From: JAVBKX01 sp031553835
GTDB lineage: Bacteria > Bacteroidota > Bacteroidia > Bacteroidales > Azobacteroidaceae
Direction of reading: 5' to 3'
DNA length: 64,000 nt
Assembly (NCBI GenBank): GCA_031553835.1
Contig: JAVBKX010000055.1
Coordinates: 20,648 to 84,647 of the forward strand
Shown: one piece after another, positions 8,704-17,638 of the stretch
How the letters are laid out: each line of letters starts with the position of its first letter
Position numbering within the stretch: the stretch's first letter is position 1
Translations under genes and position numbers: made by a program
Notes under the pieces: model-generated
Databases searched by the model: none
What the model saw: the letters and a program-made list of their open reading frames with translations, nothing else
What the model was told of the DNA's origin: nothing

Positions 8704-10128
8704 ATGGAAATAACTCAAGAAGAAATATTAGCTAAATTACAAGGCCCCATATTTGAAATTATCACTAAAGCTGCGGATGAATTATCGCTCGAAACGTACG
8801 CCATTGGCGGCTATGTTCGCGATATTTTCCTGAATCGTCCTTCTAAAGATATAGATGTAGTATGTGTAGGCAGCGGAATTCAGTTAGCCCGCCAGGTGGC
8901 TGCATTATTAGGAAAAAAAGCCAATTTGGCAGTGTTCAAAACCTATGGGACCGCTCAGGTAAAATATAAAAATATTGAAGTTGAATTTGTTGGCGCCCGC
9001 AAAGAATCGTACAACCGGGATTCCCGTAATCCAATTGTGGAAGACGGAACGCTGGAAGACGACCAGAATCGGCGTGATTTTACAATCAATGCCCTGGCGT
9101 TATGCCTGAATAAAGGACGATTTGGAGAATTGGCAGATCCTTTCAACGGATTGGAGGATATGGACACTCTGACGATCCGTACCCCTTTAGATCCTGATAT
9201 TACCTTTAGTGATGATCCGTTGCGCATGATGCGTGCCATTCGTTTTGCTTCCCAATTAGGATTTTTTATCGAACCGAATACGTTCGATGCTATTGTACGG
9301 AACAAAGGACGGATTGAAATTATTTCTAAGGAACGGATTGCCGATGAATTAAACAAAATTGTACTTTCTCCAATGCCTTCTGTCGGTTTCGAATTGTTGG
9401 ATAAAACGGGATTATTGGATGTAATTTTTCCGGAATTATCTGCATTGAAGGGCATTGAAACAAAGGAGGGAGTGGGGCATAAAGATAATTTCAGCCACAC
9501 GCTGAAAGTGTTGGATAATCTGGCAAAACATACAGGTAATTTGTGGCTCCGTTGGTCAGCTGTTTTTCATGATATAGGTAAACCGGCCACCAAACGGTTT
9601 GAACCAAAATTGGGCTGGACATTCCATAATCATAATTTTATCGGTTCTAAACAAATTCCGGGAATTTTCAAAAAAATGAAATTTCCGATGAATGAAAAAA
9701 TGAAATATGTGCAAAAATTAGTATTGTTGCACATGCGGCCGATTGTTTTGTCGGACGATGAAGTAACAGATTCCGCCATTCGTCGTTTGCTGTTTGAAGC
9801 CGGCGATGATATTGATGACCTGATGATGCTTTGCGAAGCGGATATTACTTCGAAAAATGAAGTGAAAGTTCGTCGTTTCCTGCATAATTTCCGGTTGGTT
9901 CGCAGAAAACTCAAAGAAATCGAAGAAAAAGACCGTGTTCGTAATTTTCAACCACCAATTGATGGAACTGAAATTATGGAAATTTTTAATCTTCCTGCCT
10001 GTGCACTGGTCGGAGAGCTAAAAGCTGCTATCAAAGAGGCGATTTTAGACGGGGTTATTCCGAATGAACGAGAAGCGGCGTATGAGTATTTGATGAGAGT
10101 GGCGGAGGAGAAGGGTGTAAAAAAATAA
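8704..10128 (+). CDS. cca: CCA tRNA nucleotidyltransferase with HD domain
   Basis: The 474-residue enzyme adds or repairs the 3' CCA end of tRNAs. The polymerase head has the class II signature GGYVRDIFLNRPSKDIDVV with the metal-binding D-x-D, then RRDFTINALAL and DPLRMMRAIRFASQLGF. A C-terminal HD phosphohydrolase-like domain follows, with FHDIGKPATK and the later HNHNFIG. The architecture and length match the PcnB/CCA family of Bacteroidota. It stands alone, with a promoter element in front and a strong hairpin terminator overlapping its stop codon. The CCA end of the tRNA gene found in this window is encoded, so here the enzyme would mainly do repair. Confidence 0.95.
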   Translation: MEITQEEILAKLQGPIFEIITKAADELSLETYAIGGYVRDIFLNRPSKDIDVVCVGSGIQLARQVAALLGKKANLAVFKTYGTAQVKYKNIEVEFVGARKESYNRDSRNPIVEDGTLEDDQNRRDFTINALALCLNKGRFGELADPFNGLEDMDTLTIRTPLDPDITFSDDPLRMMRAIRFASQLGFFIEPNTFDAIVRNKGRIEIISKERIADELNKIVLSPMPSVGFELLDKTGLLDVIFPELSALKGIETKEGVGHKDNFSHTLKVLDNLAKHTGNLWLRWSAVFHDIGKPATKRFEPKLGWTFHNHNFIGSKQIPGIFKKMKFPMNEKMKYVQKLVLLHMRPIVLSDDEVTDSAIRRLLFEAGDDIDDLMMLCEADITSKNEVKVRRFLHNFRLVRRKLKEIEEKDRVRNFQPPIDGTEIMEIFNLPACALVGELKAAIKEAILDGVIPNEREAAYEYLMRVAEEKGVKK

Positions 10129-10157
10129 AAAGTTGTCGGTGATTTCGACAACTTTTT
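10127..10157. terminator. Bidirectional hairpin terminator
   Basis: A perfect 12-base stem AAAAAGTTGTCG / CGACAACTTTTT with a 7-base loop starts inside the cca stop codon. The A-run and T-run at the two ends give it terminator character in both directions, serving cca and the convergent lipoprotein gene. Confidence 0.88.
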
Positions 10158-10180
10158 ATTAAATATTGAAAAATAACTCA

Positions 10181-10708
10181 TTACGGAGTCACACGTTGAT
10201 ATAATGATACTGTATAAGCTGATTTTGCTTTTATGCTGGAAGGCAAATCCAATTCATCATAAAGAATATAGTCAACTTCTTCTTGATTCATAACCTCTGT
10301 TATAGATAAGATATCACCCGAAATGACAAAAGTAGCGGTTGAAGAAAACGAAACCCCATCTTCTTTCCCATATGCAGTTAGTTTATTCCCTTCAACATAA
10401 GTAGATACACTGTATTCATAATTTGGGGAAGATAATTCTGTAGCAACCAAACTATTAGAAGTAAATGTTATGATCTCATCTGCATCGGGGCCATCATCAT
10501 AATATTCAGCTAAATATTCTGCAATTTGCTCATTATAAGCTGCATCTCCAACATCAATAGTCGATACATCACCATTATAACTCCATGAAGTATTGGTTAA
10601 CACGCCATTATTTTTTTCATCCTCTTCATCCTCACATGATGTGAAACTAAAACCTGCCAATAAGGTTACGACAAATAAAAATGCTAAACTTTTTACTGCT
10701 TTTTTCAT
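10181..10708 (-). CDS. Small acidic lipoprotein, lipocalin-like
   Basis: This is a 175-residue protein with a lipoprotein signal (LLAGFSFTSC, lipidated Cys25) followed by an acidic EDEEDEKNN linker. The acidic residues after the lipidated cysteine resemble the surface-export signal known for Bacteroidota lipoproteins. The mature part is beta-rich: an early NTSWSYNGD segment is followed by repeated strands ending in AYTVSLYQRV. This suggests a small lipocalin-like or related barrel, but I see no diagnostic motif. It has its own, very good promoter (10748-10778) and shares a bidirectional terminator with cca, so it is a single-gene unit. Function unknown. Confidence 0.8.
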   Translation of the reverse strand: MKKAVKSLAFLFVVTLLAGFSFTSCEDEEDEKNNGVLTNTSWSYNGDVSTIDVGDAAYNEQIAEYLAEYYDDGPDADEIITFTSNSLVATELSSPNYEYSVSTYVEGNKLTAYGKEDGVSFSSTATFVISGDILSITEVMNQEEVDYILYDELDLPSSIKAKSAYTVSLYQRVTP

Positions 10709-10747
10709 TTTTTCAAATTAATTGTTTAAAAACTATATATATATCCA

Positions 10748-10778
10748 CAAAAGTAATATCAATTTTTACAATTACAAA
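10748..10778 (-). promoter_or_regulatory. Consensus Bacteroidota promoter (TTTG-N19-TACTTTTG)
   Basis: On the minus strand TTTG (10775-10778) and TACTTTTG (10748-10755) are separated by exactly 19 bases. This is the textbook spacing for the major sigma factor of this phylum. It lies about 40 bases upstream of the small lipoprotein start and predicts strong constitutive expression. Confidence 0.8.
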
Positions 10779-10825
10779 TATTTTTCAGCAAAAAATATTA
10801 ATATCCAAAAGTAACTCTTTGATAT

Positions 10826-12352
10826 TCAATGAGCAGTTTGATGTTCCGCTCTCAACAAATCATTTACCGTTTTTACCGGATTAAATGTTTCAACAGGCAC
10901 TTCCACAAAAATAGTATTCCAATCAGACATGGCTCCATTCCATAACCCTGGTAATTCCAATGCTTTCAATGTTTTACCACTTTTTGATTTTGAAGAAATA
11001 AATCCTGTATTTTTATCTACATAATCAGGAAGATTGTATTTTTCTCCTTTATAGTTCTTTAATGCACAAACTAAATCTACCGGATTGAAGTGAGTGCCTT
11101 GTTCAAACATCGCTTTTTTCTCCGGATCTTTTAAATCTATCTGCGAACTTTCCAAAATTTGTAAAGAAATGGTTCCATCAGGATTAACCGCTAAAAATGG
11201 GCCACCGCCCGGTTCTCCCTGGTTTTTCACCATACCACATACACGTAAAGGACGGTCGAATTTGGACTTCAGATACAACACCAATTCCGCATCTTCCAAT
11301 TGTTTGGTCTCCGGATTTCGAACACATAAATCATGCTGGAGAAAATGAATCATTTCCAATAATTGATCGTGAGTATATTTGCCTGATTCAATAATGGTCA
11401 AATAATCAAATATTTTTTGTTGTAAATGAACTAAAATTCCGGCAATCAGTTTTTTGTATTGAACTGTTATCGTTTTAAATGAATCGGGAACTACATTATC
11501 GATATTTTTAATAAACACCACATCTGCGTGAATGTCATTCAGGTTTTCAATTAACGCTCCATGTCCGCCGGGACGAAATACCATTTTACCGTTTTCGCGG
11601 AATGGTTGATTATCCATATCTACGGCCAAAGTATCGGTACTCGTTTTTTGTTCACTGAAATCAATCTGATATTTTGTTCCAAACCCCGTTGAGTATTGAG
11701 GTGATTTTTCTTCAGCCAATTGTTTGAACAATAATTTATGTTCGGGAGAAACGGTAAAATGTAAATTGACCTTTTTTTCTGAATTACAGGCGTATAAAGC
11801 CCCTTCAACCAAATGTTCTTCCATCGCCGTGCGAGGTCCTTCGGGATACGAATGGAATAATAAAATACCTTTGGGTAATTGTCCGTAATTCAATCCTTTT
11901 TCTTTCAGTAGATTTTCAACAATTGCCTTGTATTGACCATTTTGTTTGAGTTCTTCAATGGATTGTCCCTCATTTTTCAAACAGACATTATTTAATGCTT
12001 CATAAAATGCAAATTGTTGAATTTGATCGAAAAACTGTTGCTCAAACCTGGATGTAGGAATGGAGTAGGGTGCATCCAAAAATTCAAATAAATCTTTGAA
12101 CATACGGCTGGCTGCTCCAGATGCCGGTACAAACTTCACTACATCTTTGTTTCCCTGTAAAAATGTATCCCATGCTTTCAAATACTCTTCCTGCTGTTTT
12201 TCGTCTAAACGCAAAATGCCTTTTTCTACCGAAGCGGATGCGGTGATAGAAAGATATGGAAATCCCGTTTTGAAATTAGAAAGTTGTTCTTCTATTTGTT
12301 GCGCACTAATGCCTTTGGATTGTAACAGTGCTGAATCTTCGGAGATATGCAT
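10826..12352 (-). CDS. DUF4301 family protein
   Basis: The 508-residue protein begins MHISEDSALL; the frame is open further upstream, but the residues there (MASFLGWKFKKT...) are not family-like. DUF4301 proteins are conserved across Bacteroidota and look like sugar-nucleotide transferase relatives. Here I see KFVPASGAASRMFKDL near residue 80, which resembles the nucleotidyltransferase G-x-x-S-R-M loop, then VFRPGGHGALIENLN and VVFIKNIDNVVPD, both reminiscent of NTP-sugar binding loops. The role is not established. The enzyme is cytosolic, with no signal peptide. It lies upstream of the small lipoprotein but that gene has its own promoter, and a long inverted repeat lies ahead of it. Confidence 0.87.
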   Translation of the reverse strand: MHISEDSALLQSKGISAQQIEEQLSNFKTGFPYLSITASASVEKGILRLDEKQQEEYLKAWDTFLQGNKDVVKFVPASGAASRMFKDLFEFLDAPYSIPTSRFEQQFFDQIQQFAFYEALNNVCLKNEGQSIEELKQNGQYKAIVENLLKEKGLNYGQLPKGILLFHSYPEGPRTAMEEHLVEGALYACNSEKKVNLHFTVSPEHKLLFKQLAEEKSPQYSTGFGTKYQIDFSEQKTSTDTLAVDMDNQPFRENGKMVFRPGGHGALIENLNDIHADVVFIKNIDNVVPDSFKTITVQYKKLIAGILVHLQQKIFDYLTIIESGKYTHDQLLEMIHFLQHDLCVRNPETKQLEDAELVLYLKSKFDRPLRVCGMVKNQGEPGGGPFLAVNPDGTISLQILESSQIDLKDPEKKAMFEQGTHFNPVDLVCALKNYKGEKYNLPDYVDKNTGFISSKSKSGKTLKALELPGLWNGAMSDWNTIFVEVPVETFNPVKTVNDLLRAEHQTAH

Positions 12353-12457
12353 AATTATTCTTAATTTATTTCTACAAAAGTAAGTTTTTTTGAATTTCCA
12401 CCCAAGAAACGATGCCATTTTCGGAGAAAAAAGCTAAATTTGAAGTCTTGTTTTTTT

Positions 12458-12572
12458 ATGGAACACGGATTACACGGATTACATGGATTTTCACTGATAA
12501 TTTTTTTATTGATTATCGAAAAAGAATATAAAACCGCGACAATCCGCGTAATCCGTGTAATCCGTGCTCCAT
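12458..12572. repeat. Long imperfect inverted repeat with GGATTACAC units
   Basis: The left arm (12458-12489) and right arm (12541-12572) are about 32 bases each, with only a few mismatches, around a roughly 51-base A/T-rich loop. Each arm contains internal direct repeats of the form CACGGATTA. The element sits between divergently transcribed genes, just upstream of riboflavin synthase. Similar intergenic palindromes of short ACACGGATT- or ACACAGATG-like units occur near 49218 and 60297. Confidence 0.85.
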
Positions 12573-12599
12573 TCAACTTGTCAACTAAATATTGAAATT

Positions 12600-13199
12600 A
12601 TGTTTTCAGGAATTATAGAAGAAGCGGCTACGGTAACTGCCGTTCATCGCGACCAGGGAAATGTGCATTTGTCTTTGAAATGTTCGTTTGTCAATGAGTT
12701 AAAAATCGATCAAAGTGTTGCTCACAATGGAGTTTGCCTTACTGTTGTCGATAAAACTAATGACACTTATACGGTTACTGCTATCAAAGAAACGTTGGAT
12801 CGTTCCAATCTTGGATTGTTGAAAGTAGGGGATAAAGTCAATTTGGAACGTAGTATGTTGATGAACGGACGATTAGATGGTCATATCGTGCAAGGCCATG
12901 TTGACCAGACTGCTGTTTGTACTGAAGTGAAAGAAGCTGCCGGAAGTTGGTATTTTACTTTTGAATACTCTTTCGATAAAACAATGGCTAAACAAGGTTA
13001 CATGACTGTAGAAAAAGGTTCGGTATGTGTGAATGGCGTTAGTCTAACCGTTTGTAATTCAAAAGATAACAGCTTTCAGGTTGCTATTATTCCTTATACG
13101 TATGAATTTACCAATTTTCATCAAATTCAAAAAGGAACGGTAGTGAATTTGGAATTTGACATTATTGGGAAGTATATCAGCAAGTTGAATACTTATTGA
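12600..13199 (+). CDS. ribE: Riboflavin synthase, alpha chain
   Basis: The enzyme dismutates two molecules of 6,7-dimethyl-8-ribityllumazine into riboflavin and a pyrimidinedione. The 199-residue protein begins MFSGIIEEAATV, the hallmark N-terminus. It contains two homologous lumazine-binding halves: the first includes VAHNGVCLTVV and the second VCVNGVSLTVCN, with GHIVQGHVDQT at the junction. I chose the ATG at 12600-12602; the longer open frame starts inside the preceding inverted repeat. The other riboflavin genes are not nearby. The next gene, a probable flavoprotein nitroreductase, follows after 38 bases on the same strand, so the flavin producer and a flavin user may be co-transcribed. 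Confidence 0.96.
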   Translation: MFSGIIEEAATVTAVHRDQGNVHLSLKCSFVNELKIDQSVAHNGVCLTVVDKTNDTYTVTAIKETLDRSNLGLLKVGDKVNLERSMLMNGRLDGHIVQGHVDQTAVCTEVKEAAGSWYFTFEYSFDKTMAKQGYMTVEKGSVCVNGVSLTVCNSKDNSFQVAIIPYTYEFTNFHQIQKGTVVNLEFDIIGKYISKLNTY

Positions 13200-13237
13200 A
13201 TGGAGAATGGAGAGTGGAAAATTGAGAGTTGAGAATT
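13200..13237. repeat. GGAGA/TTGAGA low-complexity tract
   Basis: The short gap between ribE and the nitroreductase gene is made of degenerate GGAGAATGGAGAGTGG- and TTGAGAGTTGAGAA-type units. It probably also supplies purine-rich sequence for translation initiation of the next gene. No other signal is visible. Confidence 0.5.
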
Positions 13238-13792
13238 ATGGGAAATTTTTCTGATTTAGTAAAATACAGGCAGAGTGACCGGTCTTTTGAATCGCGTCCG
13301 GTAGAGAAAGAAAAACTGATGCGGATATTGGAAGCCGCCCGTTTGGCTCCTTCTGCCTGCAATGCACAACCGTGGCACTTTATTGTTGTAGATGATCCTG
13401 AATTGAAAAATGAAGTGGCTGATGCAACTTCCACTAAAATTTTGGGATTGAATCATTTTACCAAACAAGCCCCGGTACATATTATCATTGTCGAAGAACC
13501 GGTCAATTTTTCATCCGGTTTCGGAGGATGGGTCAAAGATAAAAACTTCGCGCATGTCGATATTGGTATTGTTGCCGCTCATATTTGCCTTGCAACCGAA
13601 GATGAAGGTTTAGGTTCTTGTATTCTTGGTTGGTTTGATGAAACGAAGATGAAAAAATTGTTGAAAATACCGACTCGTCGCAGGGTATTGCTCGACATTA
13701 TTATTGGTTATTCCAAGCAGGATAAACGTGATAAGAAACGGAAAACGATAGAGGAAATAGTTTCATTTAATTCGTATCGAATTATTGATTAA
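13238..13792 (+). CDS. Nitroreductase family protein
   Basis: This is a 184-residue FMN-dependent oxidoreductase. The N-terminal FSDLVKYRQSDRSFESRPV and RILEAARLAPSACNAQPWHF are the FMN-phosphate-binding segments of the nitroreductase fold. The downstream helix HICLATEDEGLGSCILGWFDE is the family's dimer and flavin-contact region, and RRRVLLDIIIGY is near the end. The ATG at 13238 is preferred to the in-frame TTG three codons earlier. Substrate specificity cannot be read from sequence. It is followed by a strong terminator and preceded by ribE. Confidence 0.9.
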   Translation: MGNFSDLVKYRQSDRSFESRPVEKEKLMRILEAARLAPSACNAQPWHFIVVDDPELKNEVADATSTKILGLNHFTKQAPVHIIIVEEPVNFSSGFGGWVKDKNFAHVDIGIVAAHICLATEDEGLGSCILGWFDETKMKKLLKIPTRRRVLLDIIIGYSKQDKRDKKRKTIEEIVSFNSYRIID

Positions 13793-13794
13793 AC

Positions 13795-13842
13795 AAAAAA
13801 GCTAATAAGGAACATTTTTCACATTTCCTTATTAGCTTTTTT
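13795..13842. terminator. Long bidirectional hairpin terminator
   Basis: A perfect 18-base stem with arms at 13795-13812 and 13825-13842 (core GCTAATAAGG) closes on a 12-base loop and ends in T6. It separates the nitroreductase from the convergent first gene of the polysaccharide locus and marks the left boundary of that locus. Confidence 0.92.
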
Positions 13843-13858
13843 ATTAAGATTGTACTCT

Positions 13859-15637
13859 TTATTTTGCCATTTTTACAGTATTAATACTACCATCCATTCC
13901 GATAATACGGATGAAATAGATTCCCTTAGGCCAAGTGGAAGCCTCAATCAGAGTCGGATTAATCACAGAAAGAAATTTTATACCTGCTGCATTAAAAATT
14001 TCTACTTTGTTGACTTCTTTCTTCAAGAAAATAGTTTCATTAAAAGGATTAGGATACAGTAGGATATCTTCATTATTGACAGCCGGAAATGCAATAGAAG
14101 ATTGTTCGTCGGGATCATATTCAAATACGCCGACATCTTTTCGGTCTCCAACAATAGCTTTTCCCCTGACATCTTTTTGCGGCACAATGTTTTTTCCGCT
14201 GATAGTCACTTCATTATGTCCTTTATCAATAGCAATCGAACCCGTTTGTAGTTCAAAATAAGGAGCGCCGACAGATGGATATGTCAATTCGGTTTTCAAT
14301 TTTAGAGTAGCATTAGGCTCCACATATACCAGTTCTCCGTCATTATTAAGCTCTTCTCCACCCACTATCGTATTTTTCATCGGATCCTTAAAGTCGGCAA
14401 TTTGGGAATCTGCTCCGCCTACCTTATCTACAAAATTTCCCTGTGCTACGACTGTACGGTAAGCTCCACCGGAAGGATTGGCTTCATCCCATAAAACAAA
14501 AGAAATATTACCGGGAAGAGCAGAAAAAGCAATATTATTCACAAATACCATGTTCAAAGTAATATCCGGAATTGCAATTGCAGTCGCTTCATGTTCAGGT
14601 TCGAAGTTGCCATTATCTACCAACGTATTATTGACAAAAATAAGATTTCCTGTCATTGTATCATTCCACATGCCATTGATAGTAAATACTGTACTGTGGT
14701 ATCCTGTGATAAGATTTTTATAAAAAGTGCAATTGGATACATTAAAATCAACCGTTCGCTGTTTTTCAGTATCAGTATATATAGCCATACATCCTGCTTG
14801 TTCACCGGAATTTTCGATAAATGCTGAATTAGTGATGTTGGCATTTGCATACATTCCATCAGTGTAAACTCCAAAGCGAAGAATTACGCCATAGCTGGCT
14901 GTTTTATTCTTTAGAAAAAGACAATTGTTATAACCTACGTCAATGCCTTTGGTTGCCTCCATATTGATAAGCTCATTATAACTCTCATTTTCAATGAAAC
15001 GGGTATTTTCAAAGTTGGCTCTTACTGTTCCATCATCACTCCGTTCATCATTTGTAAATAAACTGATTACACTTGACGGGCCAAAACATCCTTGAAATAA
15101 TACATTGGTACAATTCAATGTGCCATCACAATCTACAGCGCCACCTCCTCCGGCTAATACAATTGAATTCAGAAAATCTACATTTTCGAGGTTTAATGTG
15201 GCTCCCCATTCCACTTTAATGGATCCGCCCCAGGCGTCTGCTCGTCTTTGATTTTTTAAAGTCAGATTTTTAATAGTTAAAGTGGAACCTTCGGGAACAA
15301 GGAAAGCGCCTTCTGTCGTAGGATATTCCCCACGGGAATCGTCCCAGAAATCTTCATCTCCTTCACCCATCAGGATGACTTCATCCTGGGATGTTCCAAG
15401 AATTTGAGCATTCACTTCTACCCGGGCTGCACCATTAATGAAATATTCTCCGGGTGCGACATTAATAATACAATCATCGGTTCCGGCAGCCCATTTTTCC
15501 GGATTTAAAGTAGCCCATGGCGTAGCTTCGCTTCCATCATTATCGTCATTACCGGTAGCGCCGTTTACGTAATACGTTGTTTGAGCCTGTAGCGAAGCCA
15601 TTAACAGAATAAAAAGTAAAAACATTCTTGCTCTCAT
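13859..15637 (-). CDS. T9SS-exported right-handed beta-helix protein
   Basis: This 592-residue protein has a Sec signal peptide (FLLFILLMASLQAQ). It starts TTYYVNGATGNDDNDG and ATPWATLNP, the typical opening of choice-of-anchor-Q / pectate-lyase-fold surface proteins. A right-handed beta-helix rich in Asn/Ser turns fills residues about 60-480. The C-terminal ~80 residues are a type A T9SS sorting domain (LLYPNPFNETIFL, then GIYFIRIIGMDG and TVKMAK), so it should be secreted and anchored at the cell surface. It lacks the ADA-x-H / DD core of the four GH110-like proteins in this locus, so a binding or scaffolding role is as likely as catalysis. It follows the 15700-17616 gene by 62 bases. Confidence 0.85.
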   Translation of the reverse strand: MRARMFLLFILLMASLQAQTTYYVNGATGNDDNDGSEATPWATLNPEKWAAGTDDCIINVAPGEYFINGAARVEVNAQILGTSQDEVILMGEGDEDFWDDSRGEYPTTEGAFLVPEGSTLTIKNLTLKNQRRADAWGGSIKVEWGATLNLENVDFLNSIVLAGGGGAVDCDGTLNCTNVLFQGCFGPSSVISLFTNDERSDDGTVRANFENTRFIENESYNELINMEATKGIDVGYNNCLFLKNKTASYGVILRFGVYTDGMYANANITNSAFIENSGEQAGCMAIYTDTEKQRTVDFNVSNCTFYKNLITGYHSTVFTINGMWNDTMTGNLIFVNNTLVDNGNFEPEHEATAIAIPDITLNMVFVNNIAFSALPGNISFVLWDEANPSGGAYRTVVAQGNFVDKVGGADSQIADFKDPMKNTIVGGEELNNDGELVYVEPNATLKLKTELTYPSVGAPYFELQTGSIAIDKGHNEVTISGKNIVPQKDVRGKAIVGDRKDVGVFEYDPDEQSSIAFPAVNNEDILLYPNPFNETIFLKKEVNKVEIFNAAGIKFLSVINPTLIEASTWPKGIYFIRIIGMDGSINTVKMAK

Positions 15638-15699
15638 GATACATCAATTTACTGATTAATAATTATTTTGGTACAAACACTCACTGATATATTGCGGTT

Positions 15700-17616
15700 T
15701 TAATATGTGGATATTTTGGTTACATAGATATTCTCATTGTAGCGAACTGTTACTATATATATTCCTTTATCAAGATTACCGATAGACGCCCCTTCACTCA
15801 ATGCAAATAATCGGGAGAATTTTTTTTTGCCTGTGAGATCACAAACTTCAACCAGAGCTACAGAATCGACAAATTCTCCGGTTATAAAAATCCGATTATT
15901 TTTGATTGAAATCTGATTTTCGTTTTTTTCTACAGTACAAATGGTGGTCGGTTCGGTAAAAACATTGCGACAGGCGATCACCACAATTTCATCCAGTTTG
16001 CGAAATCCACGGTTATACCCGTGCTGCCGGCTCCATGTTGCCGGATGAATTTCATTTCCATATATATGCAGGCCATCTGTCGATGTGACGCCAATGCAGG
16101 GAAGCGGACAATCTGTTATTGTATTATTATAAATGGAGATATGATTAGATGCTCCGGCGGGAGCAACTCCGCCATTAGGAGCTTCCGATACGACTACCAA
16201 TGGTGCGAATTGATAAGTGCCCCACATGGTAGATTCAAACATACAATTAGTAATCGTATTATTCCTGACGATGATATTACCCGGACATCCGGCTTCCATC
16301 CAATAATATTCAGGAGCTAAGGCAATTCCGCTCATAGCGCTGTTTTCAATAGTATTGCCTTCAATTATTCCATCAGAAGATTTGATGAGAATGGCCCGCG
16401 AACGATTATGTCCTACTGTGTTGTTAATTACCTTAAATCCACTGCCGACACGATCTTTTGAATAAACGACATCACCGATATCCGAATCTTCAATCCATTG
16501 TTCAAGAGTTATTTTTACTCCCCAGGTGTAATTTTCAGAAGAAACGACATTCGTCAATTTTTGAAAGGTCGCTTCTCGTTCCGCAGTCGTCGGATTGAAT
16601 GCTCTTACCCTGGTCACCATTGCTTTGCCTCGAATCACCCCGTTGTTAGCTACGCATACCAATGTATCTCCGGCTTTTACTCTTACATCACTCGTACTTC
16701 CCGAAGTCAAAACAGAAATGGATGGATCGGCGTCTTTAGTTAAAAACACGGGATAAAAATTGCCATTAATAGCAATACAATCATCACCTGTATGAGTGAA
16801 AGTACATTCTTCTATAGTTGGACCCACTTTAGCAAACTTGCTGTGGAATGCGTCGGCGATTCCCGCCCGAAGCCTGTCTTGCGGATATTTAGGATCATTG
16901 ATTTTGCGCGTTGCCGCACAACGGTAATAGTGATTGGCTTCTCCATCATATTCCAGAAAAGAAAAACAATTGGAATCATAGACAACGATGTTCTCAAATT
17001 TCATACGCTTACAGGATGAAATTTCAATGGTATGAGCATGAGAAGGATTGGAAATCACATCCAGCGCCACAAAATCGCCTACTTGTACCGGATTATTATT
17101 CCAATTGATGGTAAACAGAATGGTACGGTCGTCTATTTTTGTATAATTTGGAGCACTGACTGTTCCAAAGTTGGGAATCAATTCCCGGGTATCTTTTCCA
17201 TACGCCTGAATGCGACCTAACCCTAATCCTTCTGTGGGATATCCGTCATGAATCTGTACAGTCCAGGTATTTTTATTATTAGTGATTTCGGTAATAGTTC
17301 CCTGAGTGGAACAAGGGGGATCGTATTCAATGATGAAATTCCGAAAAGTCACATTTTCACAATTGGCAAATACCAAGGCCTGTGTCTGTCGATTGCAAAT
17401 GATAGTGGATCCATTTCCTTCGATCACCACATTTTGCTTATTCCTTATATTATATGCCCATTGGTTGTTGGTTAAATCCAACAGGTAAGTTCCTTTTGGA
17501 AAATTGATTTCACTATTATTAATCTGACTATCAAATGTTGTTCTGAAATCAAATTCCCCGTCAGCTTTAGCAAATCCTGATATTAACAGGAAGAAAAGAA
17601 TGTATAAGTTTTTCAT
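15700..17616 (-). CDS. GH110-related beta-helix protein with T9SS sorting domain
   Basis: The 638-residue protein has a signal peptide (LYILFFLLISGFAKA), a parallel beta-helix, and a C-terminal T9SS-like sorting tail (VEVCDLTGKKKF, then GNLDKGIYIVTV). It would usually be called only a beta-helix repeat protein. It shares the key landmarks of the two GH110-type proteins in this locus: NFIIEYDPPCSTQGTI near residue 93, ADAFH at about 254-258 (D255, H258), GDDCIAING with D278-D279, RSRAILIKSSDG, and EYYWMEAG with RNNTITNC. Its closest relative here is the N-terminal half of the 40606-43749 fusion. A surface-exposed glycosidase acting on alpha-galactoside-like linkages is inferred. Its promoter carries one copy of the proposed regulator heptamer. 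Confidence 0.8.
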   Translation of the reverse strand: MKNLYILFFLLISGFAKADGEFDFRTTFDSQINNSEINFPKGTYLLDLTNNQWAYNIRNKQNVVIEGNGSTIICNRQTQALVFANCENVTFRNFIIEYDPPCSTQGTITEITNNKNTWTVQIHDGYPTEGLGLGRIQAYGKDTRELIPNFGTVSAPNYTKIDDRTILFTINWNNNPVQVGDFVALDVISNPSHAHTIEISSCKRMKFENIVVYDSNCFSFLEYDGEANHYYRCAATRKINDPKYPQDRLRAGIADAFHSKFAKVGPTIEECTFTHTGDDCIAINGNFYPVFLTKDADPSISVLTSGSTSDVRVKAGDTLVCVANNGVIRGKAMVTRVRAFNPTTAEREATFQKLTNVVSSENYTWGVKITLEQWIEDSDIGDVVYSKDRVGSGFKVINNTVGHNRSRAILIKSSDGIIEGNTIENSAMSGIALAPEYYWMEAGCPGNIIVRNNTITNCMFESTMWGTYQFAPLVVVSEAPNGGVAPAGASNHISIYNNTITDCPLPCIGVTSTDGLHIYGNEIHPATWSRQHGYNRGFRKLDEIVVIACRNVFTEPTTICTVEKNENQISIKNNRIFITGEFVDSVALVEVCDLTGKKKFSRLFALSEGASIGNLDKGIYIVTVRYNENIYVTKISTY

Positions 17617-17638
17617 GTGATAAGATTCTTTATTGAGA

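Noticed and set aside
12458..12600. FMN riboswitch upstream of ribE
   Set aside because: The structure is a simple long palindrome with a direct-repeat interior; the conserved multi-helix RFN sequence blocks are absent.
15700..17616. Polygalacturonase (GH28) or pectate lyase assignment for the beta-helix proteins
   Set aside because: I see no GH28 NTD/GHG/RIK motif set or pectate-lyase calcium-site signature, whereas the order of landmarks matches the GH110-type proteins in the same locus.
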